From Alphaproteobacteria bacterium (lineage in GTDB: Bacteria; Pseudomonadota; Alphaproteobacteria; Rhodobacterales; Rhodobacteraceae): a stretch of DNA of 64,000 nucleotides. The notes below the pieces were generated by a model. The model did not search any database. It was not told the origin of the DNA and saw only the letters and a list, made by a program, of their open reading frames with translations. This document shows, piece after piece, positions 17,108-24,344 of the stretch. Made by a program: the position numbers and the translations under genes. Position 1 is the stretch's first letter. The number at the start of each line of letters is the position of its first letter. Location of the stretch: the NCBI GenBank assembly GCA_030425925.1, contig JAUHZO010000003.1, forward strand, positions 62,001 through 126,000, read 5' to 3'.

Positions 17108-17110
17108 TTG

Positions 17111-17125
17111 TGGGATGCTATCCCA
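17111..17125. promoter_or_regulatory. 15-bp inverted repeat, candidate Lrp operator
   Basis: TGGGAT-GCT-ATCCCA is a perfect 6-bp inverted repeat with a 3-bp spacer, 4 bp upstream of the lrp start codon and in the 99-bp divergent region shared with the DUF6356 gene. A related half-site, TTGGGA, occurs at 17151-17156. Lrp-family proteins commonly bind short imperfect palindromes of this size. The role is inferred. Confidence 0.4.
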
Positions 17126-17206
17126 AACATGGCCGCAATGACCAGTCATTTTGGGACCACTCCACGCGATTCCCGTGGCATCACACTGCAAACGAAAGGA
17201 ACCGCC

Positions 17207-17434
17207 ATGCAAAGCCCGTCCCAGCCCCTGACCCGCCTGTTCACCGATCACCCGGCCTCGGTCGGGGAAAGCTATGGCCAGCACATGGGCTTTGCCCTGC
17301 GCTTTGCCCTCTGGCTGCTGGTGGCGGCGGGGGCCGCGCTGATCCACGCGCTGCTGCCCTTTGCGTTCGAGCGCACGGCCAGCCGGATCGTCGCACGGCT
17401 CTACGCCCGCACCGCCAATCGCGGCGCGCATTAG
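17207..17434 (+). CDS. DUF6356 family membrane protein
   Basis: A 75-residue protein: LTRLFTDHPASVGESYGQHM followed by one hydrophobic segment (ALRFALWLLVAAGAALIHALLPFAF). This layout is typical of DUF6356 (capsule-like small membrane protein, function unknown). It has an AGGA box 6 bp before the ATG. Its stop is 3 bp before the start of the amidotransferase gene, so the two are probably one transcript. Confidence 0.8.
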   Translation: MQSPSQPLTRLFTDHPASVGESYGQHMGFALRFALWLLVAAGAALIHALLPFAFERTASRIVARLYARTANRGAH

Positions 17435-17437
17435 GCC

Positions 17438-18226
17438 ATGTGCCGAATCGCCGCCTGGTCGGGGGCCGAGATCGCGCTGGAGGATATCGTCATCCGCCCG
17501 GCCCATTCGCTGCTGACCCAGAGCCAGCACGCCACCGAGGCCAAGCTGGCCGTCAACGGCGACGGCTTTGGCATTGCCTGGTATGGCGTGCCCGAGACGC
17601 CGGGCCTGTACCGCGACGTGCTGCCGGCCTGGTCCGACGGCAATCTGGTGTCGCTTTGCCGGATGATCCGGTCGCGCCTGTTCATCGCGCATATCCGCGC
17701 CTCGACCATGGGCGAGACCAGCCGCGCAAACTGCCATCCGTTCACCTGCGGGACGTGGAGCTTCTGCCATAACGGGCAGGTGCCGCAGTTCCCGCGCATC
17801 CGCCGCGCGCTGGAGGCGGCACTGCCCGACGCGCTGTATGCCCAGCGCCGCGGCACGACCGACAGCGAGGCGCTGTTCCTGACGCTTCTGGCGCTGGGGC
17901 TGAGGGAGGATCCGGCCGGCGCGCTGGCACAACTGCACGGCGTGCTGGGCGCGCCCGGAAACGAGGGCTCCGGAAACGAGGGCCCGGTGCGCCTGACCTT
18001 TGTCTTCTCGGACGGGCGGCGGCTTTACGGCTATCGCCATGCGTCGGACGGCAAGGCCCCGACGCTGTATCTGTCAGCCCCGATGGCACAGGGCCGCGCG
18101 CTGGCGTCCGAACCGCTTTGCGGTGATGCCACGCGCTGGCGCGCGCTGGAACAGGACCGGCTGTTCTGCATCGACGCCGATGGCACGGTGACCTCCGTCA
18201 CGCCGCGGCTGGACCGGGCGGCCTGA
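17438..18226 (+). CDS. Class II glutamine amidotransferase (YafJ/EgtC-like)
   Basis: A 262-residue Ntn-type amidotransferase. The nucleophile Cys2 follows the initiator Met (MCRIAAWSG). Conserved parts are NGDGFGIAWYG, RSRLFIAHIRASTMG, NCHPFTCGTWSFCHNGQVP and RRGTTDSEALFLTLLA, which together form the glutamine-binding pocket. There is no synthase domain, so it belongs to the stand-alone YafJ/EgtC type. A 15-bp tandem repeat (17955-17969 and 17970-17984) encodes a duplicated GNEG-type pentapeptide in a surface loop. The acceptor substrate is unknown. Confidence 0.88.
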   Translation: MCRIAAWSGAEIALEDIVIRPAHSLLTQSQHATEAKLAVNGDGFGIAWYGVPETPGLYRDVLPAWSDGNLVSLCRMIRSRLFIAHIRASTMGETSRANCHPFTCGTWSFCHNGQVPQFPRIRRALEAALPDALYAQRRGTTDSEALFLTLLALGLREDPAGALAQLHGVLGAPGNEGSGNEGPVRLTFVFSDGRRLYGYRHASDGKAPTLYLSAPMAQGRALASEPLCGDATRWRALEQDRLFCIDADGTVTSVTPRLDRAA

Positions 18227-18228
18227 CC

Positions 18229-19269
18229 TCAGACCGCCTGCCAGAGCCAGGCACCGTCCTCGCCCGGCGTGCGGGTCGCGCGGCCTTCATGCCAAAGGTG
18301 CAGGCAATGCGCCATCGCCTCGACCAGCGCCAGCCCGTATTCCCCAGACCCGATCTTGCGCTTGAACAGCGGCATGAAACACCCGGCCGCGGTGTGCGGT
18401 TCGGCCAGATGCGCGTGCAGCCGCTCCAGCGCGCCGTGGTGATTGTCGATCAACTGGCCCATGCGCGCGGGCAGGCCGGTAAAGGGCAGCTTGTGCCCGC
18501 CCAGGACCAGATGCTCCTCGCGCGCGAGCCCCGCCAGCCGTTCGCAGGCCTCCAGCCACTCCCCCACCGGGTCGGCCTGGGGTTCGGTGGCATAGACGCC
18601 CAGGTTGGAACTGATCGAGGGCAGGATCTGGTCGCCCGACAGCACCAGACCGCAATCGCGCGACCACAGCGTGGCATGTTCCGGCGCGTGGCCGTTGCCG
18701 ATATGCACGTCCCAGGTCCGGCCACCCGCCTGCAGGCTGTCGCCCTGCTTGATCCGGGTAAAGCCCAGCGGCATGGGCGAGACGCAATCGGCAAAGTTGA
18801 AAGGCCGCTCTTCCAGCCGCTCGGCCAGCACCTCGGGGGCCATGCCGCAGCGCTTCCAGTAGGCCACGGTTTCCGCGTTGGGCCGGTCCTGCGCGTCCAG
18901 CTGCAGCATCCGCGCAAACAGCCAGGCGGTGCGGGTGGTGACCAGTTCGGCCCCGTGCCCGGTCTGGAACCAGCCGGCATTGCCCACGTGATCGGGGTGG
19001 TGATGGGTGACGATCACCCGCGTCACGGGCTTGCCCTGCAGCGGGCCGTCCAGCAAGGCCTGCCAGACCTCGCGGCTTTTCCGGGTGGAAAACCCGGTAT
19101 CCACCAGCGTCCAGCCATCGCCATCGTCCAGAGCGTAGACATTGACGTGATCCAGCTTCATCGGCAGCGGCTGGCGCATCCACAGCACACCCTCGGCCAC
19201 CTCGACCGCCGCGCCGGTGGCGGGCGGTTCGTCCCACGGGTACCGGATCGCCTGACCGCCGCCGTCCAT
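18229..19269 (-). CDS. Metallo-beta-lactamase-fold hydrolase
   Basis: A 346-residue MBL-fold protein. VTHHHPDHVGNAG is the HxHxDH zinc motif; HIGNGHAPEHATLWS and LSGDQILPSIS supply further ligands. The C-terminal 100 residues form a helical winged-helix-like extension with a dimer-type segment, as in the glyoxalase II-like/LACTB2 group. The start ATG overlaps the stop of the acyl-CoA dehydrogenase gene by 1 nt (TGATG), so the two are coupled. A thioesterase acting on an acyl-CoA product is a plausible role, but this is inference. Confidence 0.87.
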   Translation of the reverse strand: MDGGGQAIRYPWDEPPATGAAVEVAEGVLWMRQPLPMKLDHVNVYALDDGDGWTLVDTGFSTRKSREVWQALLDGPLQGKPVTRVIVTHHHPDHVGNAGWFQTGHGAELVTTRTAWLFARMLQLDAQDRPNAETVAYWKRCGMAPEVLAERLEERPFNFADCVSPMPLGFTRIKQGDSLQAGGRTWDVHIGNGHAPEHATLWSRDCGLVLSGDQILPSISSNLGVYATEPQADPVGEWLEACERLAGLAREEHLVLGGHKLPFTGLPARMGQLIDNHHGALERLHAHLAEPHTAAGCFMPLFKRKIGSGEYGLALVEAMAHCLHLWHEGRATRTPGEDGAWLWQAV

Positions 19270-20969
19270 CACGCGGCCAGATCGTCAGGGGTCAGCGCCA
19301 TGACCGTATCGGCCCCGGCCCGGGCCTGCACCAGAAGGCCGGCATGTTCCGGCAGCAGCCGCGCGATGTAGAACCGGGCCAGCCGTTCCGGCCCCTGCCC
19401 CCGCGCCGCCATCGCCGCGCGCAGGTGATAATGCCCACCCAGCACCCGGGCAAAGCCGCGCAGGAAGGGCACTGCCCCGGCAAACCGTTCCGTCGCCTCC
19501 TGCGCCACCAGCGCCTCGACGGTTTCGCGCAGCGTCTCGCCGGCCTGCCAGACAGGCTCGGCCAGGTCGGGCAGGGCGTCGCGCGCGCCTTCGGCAAAGC
19601 CTTCGATCTCGTCCAGCAGGCGGAACGCCGCCTCGCCGCCATCCATCATCTTGCGCCCCACAAGGTCCATCGCCTGAATGCCGTTGGTGCCTTCATAGAT
19701 CGCCGTCACCCGCACGTCACGGGCGTATTGCGCCGCACCCGTCTCTTCGACATAGCCCATGCCGCCATGCACCTGCACCCCCATCTCGGCCACCGCGATG
19801 CCGGTATCGGTGCCAAAGGCCTTGGCGACGGGGGTCAGCAGCGCCGCCCGCGCGCGCCAGTCCGCGGCCCCCGTGGCGCGGGCCAGGTCGATGGACACCG
19901 CGCAATCCAGCGCAATGGCGCGGGCGGTGAACAGATCGGCCTTCATCGTCGCCAGCATCCGCCGCACATCGGCATGGCCCAGGATGGTGCCCGTCTCGGA
20001 CCGCCCCTGCCGGCGCGTCTCGGCATAGGCCAGCGCGTGCTGGTAGGCCGCTTCGGCCACGCCGATCCCCTGCATGGCCACGCCCAGCCGGGCGTTGTTC
20101 ATCATGGTGAACATGGCGCGCATGCCGTCATGCGCCTGCCCGATCAGCCAGCCTGTCGCACCCTCGTAGGACATCACGCAGGTCGGGCTGCCATGCAGGC
20201 CCAGCTTGTGCTCCACGCTGACCACCTTGAGGCTGTTGGCCACGCCCGGCCGGCCTTCGGCATCGGGGATCAGCTTGGGCACCAGGAACAGGCTGATCCC
20301 CTTGGTGCCCGGCCCGCCATCCGGCAGCCGTGCCAGCACCAGGTGGCAGACGTTTTCGGTAAAGTCGTTGTCGCCCCACGAGATATAGATCTTCTGCCCG
20401 GTGATCGCATAGGTCCCGTCGCCGTTCGGCACGGCCCTCGACGTGAGCGCGCCCACATCCGACCCCGCCTGCGGTTCGGTCAGGTTCATCGTGCCAGACC
20501 AGTCGCCCGAGATCAGCTTTGGCAGGTACAGCGCCTTGATGGCGTCGCTGGCGTGATGCTCCAGCGCCTCGATCTGGCCCTGGGTCATCAGCGGGTTCAG
20601 CTGCAAAGACAGGCAGGCCGCGCTCATCATGTCGTTGACGGCGGTGGTCAGCGTCATCGGCAGGCCCATGCCGCCGAATTGCGGGTCGGCGGCGATGGCC
20701 ACCCAGCCACCTTCGGCAATGGCGCGGTAGCCCTCGGCAAACCCGCGCGATGTGCGGACAACGCCATTCTCCAGCCGCGCCGGATCCAGATCGCCGTTGC
20801 GCTGCAGCGGGGCCAGCACCTCTTCGCACATCCGCCCCGCCCCGGTCAGGATCGCCTCGACGGTTTCGGCCCCGGCTTCGGCGAAGCGGTCGGTCCGGGT
20901 GACGCGGTCATAGTCCACCACATGGTTCAGGATCAGGCGATACGTGTCGAGCGGGGCACGATAGGTCAT
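19269..20969 (-). CDS. Acyl-CoA dehydrogenase, DmdC-like
   Basis: A 566-residue flavoprotein, longer than typical acyl-CoA dehydrogenases (about 380), with an extra C-terminal domain as in 3-methylmercaptopropionyl-CoA dehydrogenase (DmdC) and relatives. Visible parts are MTYRAPLDTYRLILNHVV, the FAD region MNLTEPQAGSDVGALTSRA, GQKIYISWGDND, and VHGGMGYVEETGAAQYARD with the catalytic-region residues. Paralogs of DmdC act on several acyl-CoAs, so DMSP catabolism is not proven. The ATG at 20969 matches relatives; a TTG at 21014 would add 15 residues. Coupled to the MBL gene. Confidence 0.9.
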   Translation of the reverse strand: MTYRAPLDTYRLILNHVVDYDRVTRTDRFAEAGAETVEAILTGAGRMCEEVLAPLQRNGDLDPARLENGVVRTSRGFAEGYRAIAEGGWVAIAADPQFGGMGLPMTLTTAVNDMMSAACLSLQLNPLMTQGQIEALEHHASDAIKALYLPKLISGDWSGTMNLTEPQAGSDVGALTSRAVPNGDGTYAITGQKIYISWGDNDFTENVCHLVLARLPDGGPGTKGISLFLVPKLIPDAEGRPGVANSLKVVSVEHKLGLHGSPTCVMSYEGATGWLIGQAHDGMRAMFTMMNNARLGVAMQGIGVAEAAYQHALAYAETRRQGRSETGTILGHADVRRMLATMKADLFTARAIALDCAVSIDLARATGAADWRARAALLTPVAKAFGTDTGIAVAEMGVQVHGGMGYVEETGAAQYARDVRVTAIYEGTNGIQAMDLVGRKMMDGGEAAFRLLDEIEGFAEGARDALPDLAEPVWQAGETLRETVEALVAQEATERFAGAVPFLRGFARVLGGHYHLRAAMAARGQGPERLARFYIARLLPEHAGLLVQARAGADTVMALTPDDLAA

Positions 20970-21083
20970 CAAAAATCCATCCGGCTTGGCAAGGCTGAGG
21001 CGCTCTTGTAGCAATGAGCTTCCGGCGCGGAGCCTACCCCGATCCGCCGCGCCCGCAACCGAAACGCGGCGTCACGAGGCCTC

Positions 21084-22019
21084 ATGACCCAGATCCTGCA
21101 AGCCGATGCAGACGGCATCGCCCGGGCAGCGGCGCTGCTGCGCGACGGACGGCTGGTCGCCTTCCCCACGGAAACCGTCTATGGGCTGGGCGGCGACGCG
21201 GCAAACGAGCGCGCGGTGGCCGCGATCTTCGAGGCCAAGGGGCGGCCCAACTTCAACCCGCTGATCGTGCATGTCGCCTCGCCCGAGGCGGCGCAAGCGC
21301 TGGTGACATGGTCCGATGCCGCCGAACGGGTGGCCGCGGCGTTCTGGCCCGGGCCGCTGACGCTGGTCTTGCCCGCCCGCGCCGACGCGCCGGTGTCGCA
21401 CCTGGCCCGCGCCGGCCTGGGCACGCTGGCGGTGCGGATGCCTGCCGCCCCGGTGGCGCGCGCATTGCTTGACGCATTCGGCGGGCCGGTGGCGGCCCCC
21501 TCGGCCAACCGCTCCGGCCAGATCAGCCCGACCTGCGCCGCCCATGTGACCGACGGGCTGGGCGGACGCATCGACGCGGTGCTGGATGGCGGGGCCTGCC
21601 CGGTGGGCGTGGAATCGACGATCCTGGGCCTTACCGGCCTGCCCACCCTGCTGCGCCCCGGCGGCATCACCGAAGAGGCGCTGGAGGCCTGCCTGGGCCG
21701 CCGCCTGGTCGAACGGCGCGATACCGAGGCGGTCTCGGCCCCCGGGCAACTGCATTCGCACTACGCCCCCCGGGCGCGGGTGCGGCTGAACGCGGCCGAC
21801 TGGGACGAGGGCGAAGCGCGGCTGGGCTTTGGCGCGGTGGAGTGCGACCTGAACCTGTCGGAATCCGGCGACATGACCGAGGCCGCCGCCAATCTCTTTG
21901 CCTTCCTGCACCGGCTGGACGGCAGCGGGGCCGAGGTGATCGCCGTCTCTCCGATCCCGCATGTGGGGCTTGGGGTGGCGATCAACGACCGCCTCAACCG
22001 CGCCGCCGCCGAACGCTGA
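21084..22019 (+). CDS. tsaC: L-threonylcarbamoyladenylate synthase
   Basis: A 311-residue Sua5-type protein that makes threonylcarbamoyl-AMP for t6A37 of tRNA. The YrdC domain shows LVAFPTETVYGLGGDA, KGRPNFNPLIVHV, TLAVRMP and PSANRSGQISPT. The C-terminal Sua5 domain begins after the conserved linker PGQLHSHYAPRA. It diverges from the acyl-CoA dehydrogenase gene and converges on the quinone reductase gene. Confidence 0.95.
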   Translation: MTQILQADADGIARAAALLRDGRLVAFPTETVYGLGGDAANERAVAAIFEAKGRPNFNPLIVHVASPEAAQALVTWSDAAERVAAAFWPGPLTLVLPARADAPVSHLARAGLGTLAVRMPAAPVARALLDAFGGPVAAPSANRSGQISPTCAAHVTDGLGGRIDAVLDGGACPVGVESTILGLTGLPTLLRPGGITEEALEACLGRRLVERRDTEAVSAPGQLHSHYAPRARVRLNAADWDEGEARLGFGAVECDLNLSESGDMTEAAANLFAFLHRLDGSGAEVIAVSPIPHVGLGVAINDRLNRAAAER

Positions 22020-22046
22020 CCAGCGGCCACGCGCCGCAGCCCGGGG

Positions 22047-22778
22047 TCAGGCGATGAACGGCCAGTGGCGCGGCGCGTCGGGCTTCAGCCGGCCGGTTTC
22101 GTCGAAATCGGTATCGGCGTTGAAGCGCCAGCGCGGCCGCTGGTCGAGCCCGGCAATCAGCGCCGCCTGCCCGTCCAGCAAAGCGGCCAGCCGTGCCTCC
22201 AGCGCGACCCTGTCATCGCCCTGCCAATAGCCGTGCACCCCTGTGGCCGCCACCGGCGCGGCGATGTCAAAGCCGCAATAGCGCAGCGTATAGGCCAGCG
22301 GCCACAGCAGCAGATCCAGATGCCCTTCCTTGCCGCCCGGCCCGATCTCGGCGGCACTGACCCCGGCGCTGACGCAGAACAGCGCCGTCTTGCCACGGCA
22401 GCGCCCCGTGTCGAAACGGTGATCGACATCGTGCAACCGGCCATGCACCAGCACCCGGTCGCACCAGCCTTTCAGCATCGCGGGCGGGCCGAACCACCAC
22501 AGCGGAAAGTGCAGGATCACCACATCCGCCGCCTCGATCCTGGCCGCCTCGGCGCTGGCATCCGCGGGCGCCCCCGCCTCCTGCGCCTTCAGCGGATCGA
22601 ACGGGCCCTCCTGGCCATAGAGCGCGCCGCGCTCGGCCGGATCGAATCCCATCTCGTACAGATCGGACCACAGCACTTCGTACCCCAGCGCCTCGCAGGC
22701 CCGGCGTGACCGCGCGGCCCAGGCGCGCGTGAACGACTCCGGCCCGGGATGGGCGGTGACGATCAGGACCCGGCGCAT
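22047..22778 (-). CDS. NAD(P)H:quinone oxidoreductase, flavodoxin-like
   Basis: A 243-residue flavodoxin-fold protein. MRRVLIVTAHPGPESF is the FMN phosphate loop and VVILHFPLWWFGPPAMLKGW the isoalloxazine-binding segment, as in MdaB, KefF and mammalian NQO1. VSAGVSAAEIGPGGKEGH and RYCGFDIAAPVAATGVHGY complete the fold. The ATG at 22778 lies 5 bp after the yqgE stop, so the two are one operon. It is probably a two-electron quinone reductase protecting against redox cycling. Confidence 0.88.
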   Translation of the reverse strand: MRRVLIVTAHPGPESFTRAWAARSRRACEALGYEVLWSDLYEMGFDPAERGALYGQEGPFDPLKAQEAGAPADASAEAARIEAADVVILHFPLWWFGPPAMLKGWCDRVLVHGRLHDVDHRFDTGRCRGKTALFCVSAGVSAAEIGPGGKEGHLDLLLWPLAYTLRYCGFDIAAPVAATGVHGYWQGDDRVALEARLAALLDGQAALIAGLDQRPRWRFNADTDFDETGRLKPDAPRHWPFIA

Positions 22779-22783
22779 CCCGC

Positions 22784-23365
22784 TCAGGCCCGCCCGCCTT
22801 CCGCCGACAACATCATCGGCGACACGCCGATCGAGTCCAGCGCCGCCTCCCATTTCGCCATGTCCGGCAGATCGAACAGCAGCCGCGGCGCGGCATCGCA
22901 GACCAGCCAGGCATTCTGCGCGAACTCGCTTTCCAGCTGTCCGGCCCCCCAGCCGGCATAGCCCAGGGCCATCAACCAGTGCCGTGGCCCCTGCCCGCGA
23001 CCGATATCCTCCAGAATGTCCAGCGTCGCCGTCATGAACACGTCCTCGCGCACCTTGAGGGTGTTCACCGCCGAGACATAATCCGCCGAATGCAGCACAA
23101 AGCCGCGCCCCGTCTCCACCGGCCCGCCGAAATGCACCGGACAGCGCGACAGGTCGGCCTGCGGCTCGATCGACAGCTGCGCCAGCAGCGACGGCATGTC
23201 GACATCGCCGCTGGGCTTGTTCACGATCAGCCCCATGGCGCCGTCTTCGGAATGGTCGCACAGGAACACCACGCCATGTTCGAACCGCATGTCCCCCATG
23301 CCCGGCATCGCAATCAGCATGCGGCCGGTCAGGTGCTGCGTTTCCGAACTGTCTGGCTGCGTCAT
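22784..23365 (-). CDS. YqgE/AlgH family protein
   Basis: A 193-residue protein with the YqgE/AlgH pattern: LTGRMLIAMPGMGDMRFEHG, FLCDHSEDGAMGLIVNKPSG, VHFGGPVETGRGFVLHS and LGYAGWGAGQLESEFAQNAW. Despite the AlgH name, the molecular function is unknown; the fold is a small alpha/beta domain. The ATG at 23365 removes a spurious upstream extension. It is the first gene of a pair with the quinone reductase, and diverges from the DsbD-alpha-like gene with 125 bp between starts. Confidence 0.92.
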   Translation of the reverse strand: MTQPDSSETQHLTGRMLIAMPGMGDMRFEHGVVFLCDHSEDGAMGLIVNKPSGDVDMPSLLAQLSIEPQADLSRCPVHFGGPVETGRGFVLHSADYVSAVNTLKVREDVFMTATLDILEDIGRGQGPRHWLMALGYAGWGAGQLESEFAQNAWLVCDAAPRLLFDLPDMAKWEAALDSIGVSPMMLSAEGGRA

Positions 23366-23490
23366 GAGAAACCCCGTGTCTTTGCCGTCAGCATGGCCGC
23401 GCGCCTTGGCGCTGGCAAGGGCGCGCCGCGGTGCAACGCTCACGAAAGACGTCGCTGCAACGTGACTTTTCATTTCAGCGGAAATTCGCC

Positions 23491-24300
23491 ATGTCGGACA
23501 GGATGAAACGCCTGCTCCCGATCCTTCTGTGTGCGCTTGCCCTCGGCCCTGCCGCGGCGCAGGCGGAATCCTTCACCGACATGGTCCGGGCCGAACTGCG
23601 CCCCGGCTGGCGCAGTGGCACGACCCATGTCGCCGCGCTGCATCTGCGGCTCGCGCCGGGGTGGAAGACCTACTGGCGCGCGCCCGGCGATGCCGGCATC
23701 CCGCCGGTCTTCGACTGGCGCGGGGCCCGTGCCATCCGCTCGGTCGAGGTGGAGTTTCCCACGCCGCGGGTGTTCTGGCAGTCAGGCATGCGCTCGGTGG
23801 GCTATGCCGGCGAGGTGGTGCTGCCCCTGCGGGTAAGCCTGCGCACCGGTGCAGGGGATGCCCGGCTGCGCGGGGTGGTGGATATCGGCATCTGCGAAGA
23901 GGTCTGCATCCCGCACCGCCTGCGGGTCGAGGCGCTGCTGCCAGCCGACCAGATCGCGCCCGATCCGGTGATCGCCGCCGCGCTGGCCGACCTGCCCTTC
24001 ACCGCCGCCGAGGCCGGGGTGCGGGATGTGGACTGCCGCGTGTCCCCTGCCGAGGGCGGCATGACACTCACCGCCGCCATCGCCATGCCCGCCGGCACCG
24101 GGCGCGAGGAAACGGTGATCGAGACCGCCGACCCGCAGGTCTGGGTGGCCCAGCCAAAGACCGGCTGGCAGGACGGGCGCCTGGTGGCGCAGACCCGCCT
24201 GATGCATGTCGATGGCGGCGTCTTCGCGCTCGACCGCTCCGGCGTGCGCATCACCGTGCTGGGCGGCCGGATGCCGGTGGACATCCGGGGCTGCAACTAG
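23491..24300 (+). CDS. Periplasmic DsbD N-terminal (alpha) domain-like protein
   Basis: A 269-residue exported protein. The signal peptide ends at ALGPAAAQA/ES. The mature part resembles the N-terminal domain of thiol:disulfide interchange protein DsbD: LHLRLAPGWKTYWRAPGDAG, VEFPTPRVFWQSGMRSVGYAG and the cysteine pair in DIGICEEVCIPHRL. Unlike DsbD it has no transmembrane or thioredoxin domain. Two more Cys occur (VDCRVSP and the C-terminal RGCN). It may shuttle reductant to a periplasmic partner or act as a scaffold; the partner is unknown. Confidence 0.83.
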   Translation: MSDRMKRLLPILLCALALGPAAAQAESFTDMVRAELRPGWRSGTTHVAALHLRLAPGWKTYWRAPGDAGIPPVFDWRGARAIRSVEVEFPTPRVFWQSGMRSVGYAGEVVLPLRVSLRTGAGDARLRGVVDIGICEEVCIPHRLRVEALLPADQIAPDPVIAAALADLPFTAAEAGVRDVDCRVSPAEGGMTLTAAIAMPAGTGREETVIETADPQVWVAQPKTGWQDGRLVAQTRLMHVDGGVFALDRSGVRITVLGGRMPVDIRGCN

Positions 24301-24342
24301 AGCGTGTCGCGCCCAAATCCGATCGGGCGCGACACGCTCTAG
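24297..24342. terminator. Perfect 18-bp-arm inverted repeat, bidirectional terminator candidate
   Basis: The left arm CTAGAGCGTGTCGCGCCC (24297-24314) pairs perfectly with 24325-24342 around a 10-nt loop. It contains the stop codon of the DsbD-alpha-like gene and ends 2 bp before the RND pump stop. Its place between convergent genes favours a shared terminator, although no U-tract follows. Confidence 0.65.
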
Positions 24343-24344
24343 CG

